Positions 36,968 to 45,753 of a stretch of 64,000 nucleotides of DNA are shown in pieces. The stretch covers positions 2,664,422 through 2,728,421 of the forward strand of contig CP119076.1 in assembly GCA_029027985.1 (NCBI GenBank), read 5' to 3'. How positions within the stretch are numbered: the first letter of the stretch is position 1; every line of letters starts with the position of its first letter. The position numbers were made by a program, and so were the translations under genes. The notes below the pieces were generated by a model. That model was not told where the DNA came from. It was given only the letters and a program-made list of their open reading frames with translations, and searched no databases. The DNA is from Klebsiella aerogenes. GTDB taxonomy: Bacteria > Pseudomonadota > Gammaproteobacteria > Enterobacterales > Enterobacteriaceae.

Positions 36968-39013
36968 ATGCAGCAGTTAGCCAGCTACTTATCCGGCGCC
37001 TGGCAGACCGGCCGGGGCCGCGCCCGTACTATCCATCACGCCATCACCGGCGCGGCGCTTTGGGAAGTGACCAGCGAGGGGTTGGATATGGCGCAGGCGC
37101 GCCGCTTCGCTATCGAGCGCGGCGGTAAGGCCCTGCAAGCCATGACCTTTATCGAACGCAGCGCGATGCTGAAAGCGGTGGCTAAACACCTACTGGAGCA
37201 GAAAGCCGAGTTCTACGCCCTCTCCGCGCAAACCGGCGCCACTCGCGCCGACAGTTGGGTGGATATCGAAGGCGGCATCGGCACCCTCTTCACTTATGCC
37301 GGGCTCGGCAGCCGTGAACTGCCGGACGATACCCTGTGGCCGGAAGATGAACTGATCCCGTTATCCAAACAGGGCGGCTTTGCCGCGCGTCACGTGCTGA
37401 CCTCGAAATCGGGCGTCGCCGTGCATATCAACGCCTTCAACTTCCCCTGCTGGGGAATGTTGGAAAAGCTGGCGCCGACCTGGCTTGCCGGCATGCCGGC
37501 GATCGTTAAGCCAGCGACCGCGACCGCCCAACTGACGCAGGCGATGGTCAAGGCGATTGTCGACAGCGGGCTGGTGCCCGAAGGCGCGATTAGCCTGATT
37601 TGCGGCGGCGCGGGCGATCTACTCGACCAGCTCGATAGCCAGGACGTGGTGACCTTTACCGGCTCCGCCGCCACTGGCCAGCAGTTGCGGATACACCCCA
37701 ACCTGGTGACGAAATCGATTCCCTTCACCATGGAAGCCGATTCACTCAACTGCTGCGTATTAGGCGAAGATGTCACGCCGGAGCAGCCGGAGTTCGCGCT
37801 ATTTATCCGTGAAGTGGTCCGCGAGATGACCGCGAAAGCCGGGCAAAAATGTACCGCCATTCGCCGCATCATCGTGCCGCAGGCACAGGTCAAGGCGGTC
37901 AGCGAAGCGTTAATCGCTCGTCTGCAAAAAGTGACCGTCGGCGACCCGGCACAGGAAGGCATTAAGATGGGGGCGCTGGTCAATGCCGAACAGCGCCAGG
38001 ATGTGCAGGACAACGTGAATAAACTGGTTGCCGCTGGCTGCGACACGCTGCTCGGCGGACAAGCGGATCTGAGCGCTGATGGCGCCTTCTTCCCGCCGAC
38101 GTTGCTGTTCTGCGCGCAGCCGGATGAAACGCCAGCAGTCCACGCCATTGAAGCCTTTGGCCCGGTGGCGACCCTGATGCCGTATCAGCACCGCCAACAT
38201 GCGCTCGCGCTGGCCCGCGCTGGCGGCGGTAGCCTGGCCGGAACCCTGGTGACCGCCAGTGGCGAACTGGCGCGCGAGTTTATCCTCGGCGCGGCGCGCG
38301 CCCATGGCCGTATCCAGGTGCTGAACGAAGAGTCATCGGCAGAATCAACCGGCCACGGCTCGCCACTGCCGCAGCTAGTACACGGCGGCCCCGGCCGCGC
38401 GGGCGGCGGAGAAGAGCTCGGCGGGCTACGTTCAGTGAAACACTACATGCAACGTACCGCCATTCAGGGCAGCCCCACAATGCTGGCGACAATCGGCCAA
38501 CAATGGGTACGCGGCGCGCAGGTTAGCGAAGACCGCGTTCACCCGTTCCGTAAATATTTCGAAGAGATCCAGCCTGGCGACAGTTTATTGACGCCGCGCC
38601 GGACGCTGACCGAAGCCGATATCGTCAACTTCGCCTGCCTGAGCGGCGACCATTTCTATGCCCACATGGACAAAATCGCCGCCGCAGAGTCGATCTTCGG
38701 CGAACGCGTGGTACACGGCTATTTCCTGATTTCCGCCGCCGCCGGGCTGTTCGTCGATGCGGGCGTCGGGCCGGTTATCGCCAACTACGGGATGGAAAAC
38801 CTGCGCTTTATCGAACCGGTTAAACCGGGCGATACCATCCAGGTTCGCCTGACCTGTAAGCGTAAGACGGTCAAACGCCAGCGTAGCGCCGAAGAGAAAG
38901 CCACCGGCGTCGTCGAATGGGCCGTAGAGATTTTCAACCAGCACCAGCAGGCGGTGGCCCTGTATTCGATTCTGACCCTGGTCGCCCGGCAGCAGGGAGA
39001 CTTCCCGGCGTAA
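36968..39013 (+). CDS. paaZ: PaaZ, oxepin-CoA hydrolase / 3-oxo-5,6-dehydrosuberyl-CoA semialdehyde dehydrogenase
   Basis: 681 residues, same as E. coli. Two enzymes are fused. Residues 1 to about 520 form an aldehyde dehydrogenase with Glu in [14 protein letters not shown] and the nucleophilic Cys in [12 protein letters not shown]. The last 150 residues form an (R)-specific enoyl-CoA hydratase-like hotdog domain ([28 protein letters not shown]) that hydrolyses the oxepin ring. Together they open the ring and oxidise the aldehyde before it can cyclise to a dead-end product. It is transcribed divergently from paaA; TTGGAG precedes the start. Confidence 0.96.
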   Translation: MQQLASYLSGAWQTGRGRARTIHHAITGAALWEVTSEGLDMAQARRFAIERGGKALQAMTFIERSAMLKAVAKHLLEQKAEFYALSAQTGATRADSWVDIEGGIGTLFTYAGLGSRELPDDTLWPEDELIPLSKQGGFAARHVLTSKSGVAVHINAFNFPCWGMLEKLAPTWLAGMPAIVKPATATAQLTQAMVKAIVDSGLVPEGAISLICGGAGDLLDQLDSQDVVTFTGSAATGQQLRIHPNLVTKSIPFTMEADSLNCCVLGEDVTPEQPEFALFIREVVREMTAKAGQKCTAIRRIIVPQAQVKAVSEALIARLQKVTVGDPAQEGIKMGALVNAEQRQDVQDNVNKLVAAGCDTLLGGQADLSADGAFFPPTLLFCAQPDETPAVHAIEAFGPVATLMPYQHRQHALALARAGGGSLAGTLVTASGELAREFILGAARAHGRIQVLNEESSAESTGHGSPLPQLVHGGPGRAGGGEELGGLRSVKHYMQRTAIQGSPTMLATIGQQWVRGAQVSEDRVHPFRKYFEEIQPGDSLLTPRRTLTEADIVNFACLSGDHFYAHMDKIAAAESIFGERVVHGYFLISAAAGLFVDAGVGPVIANYGMENLRFIEPVKPGDTIQVRLTCKRKTVKRQRSAEEKATGVVEWAVEIFNQHQQAVALYSILTLVARQQGDFPA

Positions 39014-39036
39014 TCCGCTAGGGGGACTACGCGCTT

Positions 39037-39060
39037 AATGCCTCTGCGGAGGCATTTTTT
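39037..39060 (+). terminator. Rho-independent terminator of paaZ
   Basis: AATGCCTC-TGCG-GAGGCATT (39037-39056) followed by a T run to 39060. It separates paaZ from tynA, so tynA has its own promoter. Confidence 0.92.
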
Positions 39061-39069
39061 ACGTCTGTC

Positions 39070-39085
39070 TGGCAAAACTGACAAA
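39070..39085 (+). promoter_or_regulatory. Candidate FeaR binding site upstream of tynA
   Basis: TGGCA-AAACTGAC-AAA matches the TGNCA-N8-AAA pattern that I recall for FeaR in E. coli. A related sequence (TGGCAAGAGCAGGCAAA, one base longer in the spacer) begins at 39091, about 21 bases on, consistent with two AraC-type half sites. The pattern is short, so chance matches are possible. Confidence 0.5.
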
Positions 39086-39196
39086 CAACCTGGCAAGAGC
39101 AGGCAAACGCCCCGGCATGCCGGGCTGTTAGGTTAAGACTGATAAAGCCGACTGTCGCAGCGGCAAGATACAACACAACAATAAGATGAGGTCACA

Positions 39197-41464
39197 ATGG
39201 CAAACGGTTCGATGCTTTCCCCTCGTAAAACCGCGCTGGCTTTAGCCATCGCGGCGCTTTGCGCCTGGCAATCACCGGTCTTCGCTCACGGCAGCGAAGC
39301 GCACATGGTGCCAATGGATAAAACGCTGCAGGAGTTTGGCGCCGACGTGCAGTGGGATGACTACGCGCAGATGTTTACCCTGATGAAAGATGGCGCCTAC
39401 GTCAAAGTGAAGCCCGGCGCGAAAACGGCGATCGTCAACGGCAAAACGCTTAACCTGCAGGTACCGGTGGTGATGAAGGAAGGAAAAGCCTGGGTCTCGG
39501 ATACCTTCATCAACGATGTGTTCCAGTCCGGTCTTGACCAAACCTTCCAGGTGGAAAAGCGCCCCCACCCGCTGAACTCGCTCTCCGCGGTGGAAATCAA
39601 CGAGGCGGTCACCATTGTGAAAGCCGCGCCGGAATTCCAGCCGAATACCCGCTTTACCGAAATTTCCCTGCATGAACCGGATAAAGCGGCGGTATGGGCC
39701 TTTGCGCTGAAGGGCACTCCGGTCGATGCTCCGCGCACCGCCGATGTGGTGATGCTCGATGGCAAACATGTCATTGAAGCCGTCGTCGATCTACAGAACA
39801 AAAAAGTGCTGTCATGGACGCCGATCAAAAATGCGCACGGCATGGTGCTGCTCGACGATTTCGCCAGCGTGCAGAACATTATTAACGCCAGCAGCGAATT
39901 TGCTGAGGTGCTGAAAAAACACGGTATTCAGGATCCCAGCAAGGTGGTCACCACCCCGCTTACCGTTGGCTACTTTGACGGTAAAGACGGCCTGAAACAG
40001 GACGCGCGTTTGCTGAAGGTAGTGAGCTATCTTGACACCGGCGACGGCAACTACTGGGCGCATCCCATTGAAAATCTGGTGGCGGTGGTCGATCTCGAAG
40101 CGAAGAAAATTATCAAAATTGAAGAAGGTCCGGTGATCCCGGTACCAATGGCGCCACGCCCGTATGATGGCCGCGACCGCGTCGCCCCGGCGGTGAAACC
40201 GCTGGATATCAGCGAGCCGGAAGGGAAAAACTACACCATCACCGGCGATACCATTCACTGGCAGAACTGGGATTTCCATCTGCGCCTCAACTCCCGCGTG
40301 GGGCCAATCCTCTCAACGGTGACCTATAACGATAACGGTAAAAAACGTCAGGTCATGTATGAAGGGTCGCTGGGCGGCATGATCGTCCCTTACGGCGACC
40401 CGGATATCGGCTGGTATTTTAAGGCCTACCTGGACTCCGGCGACTACGGCATGGGTACCCTGACTTCGCCTATCGCCCGTGGTAAAGATGCGCCATCGAA
40501 TGCAGTGCTGCTGGATGAAACCATCGCCGACTATACCGGTAAACCGATGACTATTCCGCGCGCGGTGGCGATCTTCGAGCGCTACGCCGGGCCGGAATAT
40601 AAGCATCAGGAGATGGGGCAGCCAAACGTCAGTACCGAACGCCGCGAACTGGTGGTGCGTTGGATCAGTACCGTCGGCAACTATGACTACATCTTTGACT
40701 GGGTATTCCACGAAAACGGTACCATCGGCATTGACGCCGGAGCGACCGGTATTGAAGCGGTGAAAGGCGTGAAGGCGAAGACCATGCATGACCCAAGCGC
40801 CAAAGACGACACCCGCTACGGTACGCTGATCGACCATAATATTGTCGGCACCACCCACCAGCATATTTATAACTTCCGTCTCGATCTCGATGTTGACGGC
40901 GAGAACAACACCCTGGTGGCCATGGATCCGGAAGTGAAGCCGAATACCGCTGGTGGCCCGCGGACCAGTACCATGCAGGTCAATCAGTACACCATCGATA
41001 GCGAGCAGAAAGCGGCGCAGAAATTCGATCCGGGCACCATTCGCTTGCTGAGCAACACCAGCAAAGAGAACCGTATGGGCAACCCGGTCTCGTACCAGAT
41101 TATCCCTTATGCAGGCGGGACTCATCCGGCGGCGACCGGCGCCAAATTCGCCCCGGATGAGTGGATTTACCACCGTCTGAGCTTTATGGATAAACAGCTG
41201 TGGGTAACGCGCTACCATCCGAGCGAACGTTATCCGGAAGGGAAGTATCCGAACCGCTCCGACCACGATACCGGTTTAGGTCAGTACGCGAAGGACGATG
41301 AATCGCTGAGCAACCATGATGATGTCGTGTGGATCACCACCGGTACCACTCACGTGGCGCGCGCCGAAGAGTGGCCCATCATGCCGACCGAGTGGGCGCA
41401 TGCGCTGCTGAAACCGTGGAACTTCTTTGACGAAACGCCGACGTTAGGCGAGAAGAAAAAGTAA
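39197..41464 (+). CDS. tynA: Primary amine oxidase TynA (copper/topaquinone)
   Basis: 755 residues, E. coli 757. A periplasmic copper amine oxidase that turns phenylethylamine, tyramine and related amines into aldehydes, ammonia and hydrogen peroxide. A signal peptide ends at VFA near residue 30. The mature protein has the enterobacterial N-terminal domain, then the catalytic domain: Tyr496 in VGNYDYIF is the topaquinone precursor, copper ligands are the two His of TTHQHIYNF and the His in MPTEWAHALLKP, and the catalytic base is in the YLDSGDYGMG region. A FeaR-type site lies upstream. The phenylacetaldehyde formed is passed to FeaB. Confidence 0.96.
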   Translation: MANGSMLSPRKTALALAIAALCAWQSPVFAHGSEAHMVPMDKTLQEFGADVQWDDYAQMFTLMKDGAYVKVKPGAKTAIVNGKTLNLQVPVVMKEGKAWVSDTFINDVFQSGLDQTFQVEKRPHPLNSLSAVEINEAVTIVKAAPEFQPNTRFTEISLHEPDKAAVWAFALKGTPVDAPRTADVVMLDGKHVIEAVVDLQNKKVLSWTPIKNAHGMVLLDDFASVQNIINASSEFAEVLKKHGIQDPSKVVTTPLTVGYFDGKDGLKQDARLLKVVSYLDTGDGNYWAHPIENLVAVVDLEAKKIIKIEEGPVIPVPMAPRPYDGRDRVAPAVKPLDISEPEGKNYTITGDTIHWQNWDFHLRLNSRVGPILSTVTYNDNGKKRQVMYEGSLGGMIVPYGDPDIGWYFKAYLDSGDYGMGTLTSPIARGKDAPSNAVLLDETIADYTGKPMTIPRAVAIFERYAGPEYKHQEMGQPNVSTERRELVVRWISTVGNYDYIFDWVFHENGTIGIDAGATGIEAVKGVKAKTMHDPSAKDDTRYGTLIDHNIVGTTHQHIYNFRLDLDVDGENNTLVAMDPEVKPNTAGGPRTSTMQVNQYTIDSEQKAAQKFDPGTIRLLSNTSKENRMGNPVSYQIIPYAGGTHPAATGAKFAPDEWIYHRLSFMDKQLWVTRYHPSERYPEGKYPNRSDHDTGLGQYAKDDESLSNHDDVVWITTGTTHVARAEEWPIMPTEWAHALLKPWNFFDETPTLGEKKK

Positions 41465-41473
41465 CCCGCCATC

Positions 41474-42424
41474 CTAACCGGCGGTAAAATCGATCAGGAT
41501 TTTACCGCTTCTCCCCGGCTGGCCGGCGGCGGCAATCGCCTCGCGCCAGCCGCATAATGGCACCACCTGCGCGGGTGGCTGCATCGTCGTCGGCAGCCGC
41601 CGCCAGATCTCGGCAAACGCCCCCTGCCACTCTTCAACGCTCAGCGTCGGTAAGGCTTCCCGCAGATGAAACTTGCGCACTACCGCGCAGCCCCGCATCT
41701 GGGTGAGCGCTCGTCCGGATAGCAACCCGTAAGAGACAAGCGTCGAGGTAACCGGCAACACCGACAGCAAAAAGTCCGCCAGTCCGCCGCCAACCGCATC
41801 AAACACCAGCTCGCTGTACTGGCTGACCTGTTCAATCCGCGCCCTGTCGCCTTCAAGCAGCGGATAAACGCCTGACTGTTCCAGGCGCGCACTATGCTGC
41901 GGCGAGCGAATAATGCCGCTCACCGAACGGGCGCCCATGGCGAGCGACCATTGCGCCAGCAGGCTGGCGCAGGAAGATGACGCCGCGGTCAGGAGAACCT
42001 GCTTTCCGGCCACTGGCCAACGTTTAAGCATCAGCATTGCCGTCAGCGGATTGATATAGCCGCGTGCGGCCAATACGTCGTCAATACCTTCCGCCACCGG
42101 TACCAGCCAGTGTGGATCAATATCGAGATAACGCTGCCAGGTACCGGCACCGCGTAGCGGCAGTACCCGCCGCCCGAGCAGCGGATGCCCGCTCGTCGGC
42201 GTTTCAACCACCACGCCGATCCCCTCGTACCCCGCCACCGCGGGCAGCGTCGTACGATGGCGGTAAGCGCCGGTAATGGGAATCAAATCGGAAGGGTTGA
42301 CCGGTGCATAGCGCATTTGCACCCGCACCAGCCCGTCCGCCAGCGGCGGCAACGGCGAGTGATGCAGCGCAAGCACCGTTTCCGGCGCGCCATACTGCTG
42401 ATAGCAAAGGGCATCATTGTACAT
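41474..42424 (-). CDS. MDR-superfamily quinone oxidoreductase/enoyl reductase-like protein
   Basis: 316 residues. A medium-chain dehydrogenase/reductase without the catalytic zinc ligands: the substrate domain has MRYAPVNPSDLIPITG (N-P-x-D is typical of quinone reductase and trans-2-enoyl-CoA reductase relatives) and YEGIGVVVE; the cofactor domain has VLLTAASSSCASLLAQWSLAMGA. It probably uses NADPH; the substrate is unknown. It is convergent with tynA (9 bases between stops), and the apparent tynA terminator lies inside its 3' coding end. I know of no such gene here in E. coli. Its link to amine breakdown is only positional. Confidence 0.75.
   Translation of the reverse strand: MYNDALCYQQYGAPETVLALHHSPLPPLADGLVRVQMRYAPVNPSDLIPITGAYRHRTTLPAVAGYEGIGVVVETPTSGHPLLGRRVLPLRGAGTWQRYLDIDPHWLVPVAEGIDDVLAARGYINPLTAMLMLKRWPVAGKQVLLTAASSSCASLLAQWSLAMGARSVSGIIRSPQHSARLEQSGVYPLLEGDRARIEQVSQYSELVFDAVGGGLADFLLSVLPVTSTLVSYGLLSGRALTQMRGCAVVRKFHLREALPTLSVEEWQGAFAEIWRRLPTTMQPPAQVVPLCGWREAIAAAGQPGRSGKILIDFTAG
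41481..41508 (+). terminator. Hairpin after tynA, inside the 3' end of the MDR gene
   Basis: GCGGTAAAATC-GATCAG-GATTTTACCGC is a perfect 11-bp stem followed by TTCTCC. It begins 17 bases after the tynA stop but is coding sequence for the last residues of the convergent gene. The U tract is poor. Confidence 0.5.
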
Positions 42425-42531
42425 AGCGAGACAACATCAAAGAAAAGAGCGCCAATAATAGCAAATCAGCGCTCAAGGGAGAGAGGGATCGTCGATACGG
42501 TTATCTGCGCTGTGCTGACCAGGGCTTAAAC

Positions 42532-42562
42532 GTAGGTCGGGTAAGCGTAGCGCCACCCGACA
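42532..42562. repeat. REP-like palindrome near the feaB 3' end
   Basis: GTCGGGTAAGCGTAGCGCCACCCGAC plus flanking GTAG is a single REP unit of the type seen at 15121. It sits between the feaB stop and the MDR gene. Confidence 0.65.
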
Positions 42563-42585
42563 AAATACGGAGCCCCGGCATAAAC

Positions 42586-44085
42586 TTAGTAGCGCACGCA
42601 AACCGATTTGGTTTCGCACCAGTCATCCAGCCAGTCCGGGCCGAAGTCGCGACCGGTACCGGACTGTTTCATCCCGCCGAACGGCAGATTGGCATCGATC
42701 AGCGTATGGCTATTCACCCATACCGTACCGGCCTGCAACCGATCGGTGTAGTTCAGCGCCTGCGTCAGGTCGCGGGTCCAGACGCTGGCGGTGAGACCGA
42801 AATCACTGTCATTCGCCAACCGCAGCGCCTCTTCGCCGTCGGCGACGCGCACCAGGTTAACTACCGGACCGAACACCTCTTCGCGATTCAGGCGCAACCC
42901 GGCATCCGGGTTAATCACCAGCGTCGGCGCGATGTAAAAACCGTTGCCGTTCGGCCCAACATTACCGCTAATCAGCTCGGCGTTTTGTTTACGCGCTTCA
43001 TCCAGATAGGCGGCGACTTTGGCGCAGTGCGCCTGCGAGACCACCGGGTTAATCTGGGTGGTTTCTACCATCCCCGGGCCAACTTGCAGAGACTTAACCG
43101 CCTGCTCAAATCCAGCGACCAGGTTATCAAACAGCGGCGCTTCGATGTAAATCCGCGAACTGGCGGCGCACACCTGCCCTTGATTCAGGAAGCTACCGGT
43201 CATCAAGCCTTCAATCACCCACTGCGGATCGGCGTCTTTCAGCACGATGGCCGGATTTTTGCCGCCCAGTTCGAGCGTCACCCGGGTCAGGCGATCGGCT
43301 GCCGCGCGAGCGATATGTTTTCCGGTCGCCGTCGAGCCGGTAAAGCTCACCTTAGCAACATGCGGATGCGTGGTTAACGCCGCGCCGCACTCGGCGCCGC
43401 TGCCGGTCACCACGTTAAAGACGCCGTCCGGGATCCCGGCCTCCGTCGCCAATTCCGCCACTCGCAGTAGCGTTAACGGCGTGGTTTCAGAAGGTTTGAT
43501 CACAATCGAACAACCGGAAGCCAGCGCCGGCATCACCTTCCACATACCGATCATCAGCGGGAAGTTCCAGGGGACAATACCCGCCACCACGCCAACCGGC
43601 TCCTTACGGGTCCACGCCTGATAGCGCGCGCCTTCCGGGAACGGAATGGAAACATCCAGCGTGCGGCCGCTAATTTTGGTCGCCAGCCCGGCGGTGTAGC
43701 GCATCCAGTTCAGAGTACAGCCGACTTCAAACGCCCGGGAAATATTGATCGATTTCCCCTGCTCAAGGGTCTCAAGTTGCGCCAGCTCTTCGCCATGCTG
43801 CTCCACCAAATCGGCGAAACGCAGCAGGATCCGCTCGCGGTCGGCCGGGGTGCGTCCGGTCCAACTGCGGGAAACAAAAGCGCGCCAGGCGGACATCACC
43901 GCTCGGTCAACATCAGCGGCATTGGCGTCCGCCGTGGTGGCTATCGCCTGCCCGGTTGCCGGATCCCAGACGGTTAAGCGCTTTTCGCTCTGCGCCGCCT
44001 GCTGGTTGCCATCAATATATAAGCCATGCTGTTTGTCGAGAAACTGCTGTACGCTGGCAAGCAGCGCGACCTGTGATGTGGACAT
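42586..44085 (-). CDS. feaB: Phenylacetaldehyde dehydrogenase FeaB
   Basis: 499 residues, E. coli 499-500. An NAD-dependent aldehyde dehydrogenase that oxidises phenylacetaldehyde from TynA to phenylacetate, the substrate of PaaK. The general base Glu is in [11 protein letters not shown], the nucleophile Cys in [11 protein letters not shown], and the cofactor loop in [12 protein letters not shown]. It is divergent from feaR, with a FeaR-type motif between them. A REP palindrome follows. Confidence 0.95.
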   Translation of the reverse strand: MSTSQVALLASVQQFLDKQHGLYIDGNQQAAQSEKRLTVWDPATGQAIATTADANAADVDRAVMSAWRAFVSRSWTGRTPADRERILLRFADLVEQHGEELAQLETLEQGKSINISRAFEVGCTLNWMRYTAGLATKISGRTLDVSIPFPEGARYQAWTRKEPVGVVAGIVPWNFPLMIGMWKVMPALASGCSIVIKPSETTPLTLLRVAELATEAGIPDGVFNVVTGSGAECGAALTTHPHVAKVSFTGSTATGKHIARAAADRLTRVTLELGGKNPAIVLKDADPQWVIEGLMTGSFLNQGQVCAASSRIYIEAPLFDNLVAGFEQAVKSLQVGPGMVETTQINPVVSQAHCAKVAAYLDEARKQNAELISGNVGPNGNGFYIAPTLVINPDAGLRLNREEVFGPVVNLVRVADGEEALRLANDSDFGLTASVWTRDLTQALNYTDRLQAGTVWVNSHTLIDANLPFGGMKQSGTGRDFGPDWLDDWCETKSVCVRY

Positions 44086-44145
44086 GCGACTTCCTTATTG
44101 TTCGCGGATAGTGCTCACAGTCTAGGACGGGTCGGACATTTACGC

Positions 44146-44161
44146 TTTTTTCTCTGTGACA
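44146..44161 (-). promoter_or_regulatory. Candidate FeaR binding site upstream of feaB
   Basis: On the minus strand TGTCA-CAGAGAAA-AAA fits the TGNCA-N8-AAA pattern, about 60-75 bases before the feaB start. A second TGTCACAG lies 21 bases away (44175-44182), so two half sites in direct repeat are likely, as at tynA. Confidence 0.5.
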
Positions 44162-44320
44162 ATCATTGTTGCCACTGTGACAGGTACCGCAATTAAGCGC
44201 GTTAAATTCAGGTGAAATGTGCCGCAGGTAATAGTTCTTTCATATACTCCGCGCGTCACTCTTGCCAGTAACGTCATAAATGCAACAATGCAGAAACATT
44301 ATTATTACAAGGTGCGAACG

Positions 44321-45229
44321 ATGGCGACGGCAGAGAGCGGACAGGACTATCAGCGTTGGTTGGCGAAAATCAATCAGGTGTGCGGTCATTTTGCCGCTCG
44401 CCCGCTGGACGGCGATTTCCACGGCGAGATCGACGCCAGCTACGCCGGTAGTCTCAAGGTCAGTACCGTCACCGCCCGCGGCGTCAATCTTTACCGTACC
44501 CGCAATGAGATCAAGCGCGATAACGACGCCTGGTTCTATACCGTCTTCCAGCTCTCTGGCCAGGCCTCCCTCGAACAGGATGAACGCCAGGTGGTGCTGG
44601 AAGCCGGCGATATCACGCTGATTGATGCTTCTCGCCCCTGTTCTATTTTCTGGCAGCAGACGTCTCAGCAGGCTTCGCTGCTGCTGCCCCGCCAGCTACT
44701 GGAAAGCCATTTACGCAGCAGCGATATCAGTATCGCCACCCGGCTGAATAAAACCCTGCCGATGGTTCAACTCAGTCAGCGTCTGCTGCAGGAGAGCATG
44801 AGCAGCCCGGGACTTTCCGGTAGTGAAAGCGAAGCGGCGCTGGAGGCCATCGCCTGCCTGCTGCGCCCCATGCTGCAGCAACAGGAAGCGCCGCCGTCAC
44901 GCCGCGAGAAGCAGTTTCAAAAGATTATGGCGTTGATTGATGAGTCAATACAGTCGGAACATCTGCGCCCGGAGTGGCTGGCGGGGGAAACCGGAATGTC
45001 GGTACGCAGCCTGTACCGCTTATTTGCCGACCGGGGGCTGGTGGTGGCACAGTACATTAAAAACCGCCGTCTCGACCTGTGCGCCCGGGCGTTACAAAAC
45101 GCTCACGACGACGAAAAGCTGGCGGGGATTGGCTACCGTTGGGGGTTCAGCGATCATAGCCACTTCTCCACCGCCTTTAAGCAACGCTTCGGCGTGTCGC
45201 CCGGCGAATACCGCAAGCGCTGTCGTTAA
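44321..45229 (+). CDS. feaR: FeaR, AraC-family activator of tynA and feaB
   Basis: 302 residues from the ATG at 44321 (E. coli 301); AAGGTGCG precedes it. Longer frames start at 44288 and 44219 but do not match the family N-terminus. The N-terminal cupin-like part contains DAWFYTVFQLSGQASLEQDERQ in outline; the C-terminal AraC domain has two helix-turn-helix units, EWLAGETGMSVRSLYRLFAD and LAGIGYRWGFSDHSHFSTAFKQRFG. In E. coli FeaR activates tynA and feaB in response to aromatic amines or their aldehydes. Confidence 0.93.
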   Translation: MATAESGQDYQRWLAKINQVCGHFAARPLDGDFHGEIDASYAGSLKVSTVTARGVNLYRTRNEIKRDNDAWFYTVFQLSGQASLEQDERQVVLEAGDITLIDASRPCSIFWQQTSQQASLLLPRQLLESHLRSSDISIATRLNKTLPMVQLSQRLLQESMSSPGLSGSESEAALEAIACLLRPMLQQQEAPPSRREKQFQKIMALIDESIQSEHLRPEWLAGETGMSVRSLYRLFADRGLVVAQYIKNRRLDLCARALQNAHDDEKLAGIGYRWGFSDHSHFSTAFKQRFGVSPGEYRKRCR

Positions 45230-45233
45230 CCCT

Positions 45234-45563
45234 TTAGGGTATGCGCAGCCATTTGCCGTTAATACCCTGCACATATTCGCCAGACTGCGCCCGCGCCACC
45301 AGCTTCTGCCCGGCCATCTTCGCCACTTCATCTACCGGCAGATTATTGTCATCCGCCAGTTGTTGATAGCTTTCGCTACGCGCGGCGTTGATTTGTTTGA
45401 CTAACGCCAGGGTCTGCGCATCCTGTTTTAGCGGCGCCAGATAGCCGTTAAGGGTTTCCCCCACCCGTCCCTGCGCTCGCGCTTCATTCAACGTCAGCGC
45501 CAGCGCCGACGTGCTAAACAACGTTAACGCCAGTGCGGCGATCAGCAGTCGTTTTTTCATCAT
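45234..45563 (-). CDS. ydbL: YdbL, periplasmic DUF1318 protein
   Basis: 109 residues, E. coli 108. A signal peptide (MMKKRLLIAALALTLFSTSALA) leads into a DUF1318 domain (LNEARAQGRVGETLNGYLAPL, then KMAGQKLVARAQSGEYVQ). It is the third gene of the ydbH-ynbE-ydbL operon. Reports on E. coli describe YdbL as a periplasmic factor acting with YnbE and YdbH. Four bases separate it from ynbE. It is convergent with feaR with four bases between the stops. Confidence 0.93.
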   Translation of the reverse strand: MMKKRLLIAALALTLFSTSALALTLNEARAQGRVGETLNGYLAPLKQDAQTLALVKQINAARSESYQQLADDNNLPVDEVAKMAGQKLVARAQSGEYVQGINGKWLRIP

Positions 45564-45567
45564 CGCC

Positions 45568-45753
45568 TCAGAACAGATCGCTACGCGATTTCAGCAAATT
45601 CTCGACGTCCTTATCCACCTTAATATGAATCTCATGTTCGATCTTGACGTTCATATTGATGGTAATCGGTTCCTTGGACGCGGCGATTTCAATACGCGGC
45701 GTACAACCTGCCAGCAGCAGGGTCGCCAGCGCCGCGGCGAACAGTTTTATCAT
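45568..45753 (-). CDS. ynbE: YnbE, small outer-membrane lipoprotein
   Basis: 61 residues, same as E. coli. A lipoprotein signal ends LLLAGC with Cys17, followed by a short mature part that alternates polar and apolar residues (ITINMNVKIEHEIHIKVD), suited to a beta strand. E. coli YnbE is reported to work as a stack of copies together with YdbH to form a bridge between inner and outer membranes. It overlaps ydbH by four bases. Confidence 0.93.
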   Translation of the reverse strand: MIKLFAAALATLLLAGCTPRIEIAASKEPITINMNVKIEHEIHIKVDKDVENLLKSRSDLF

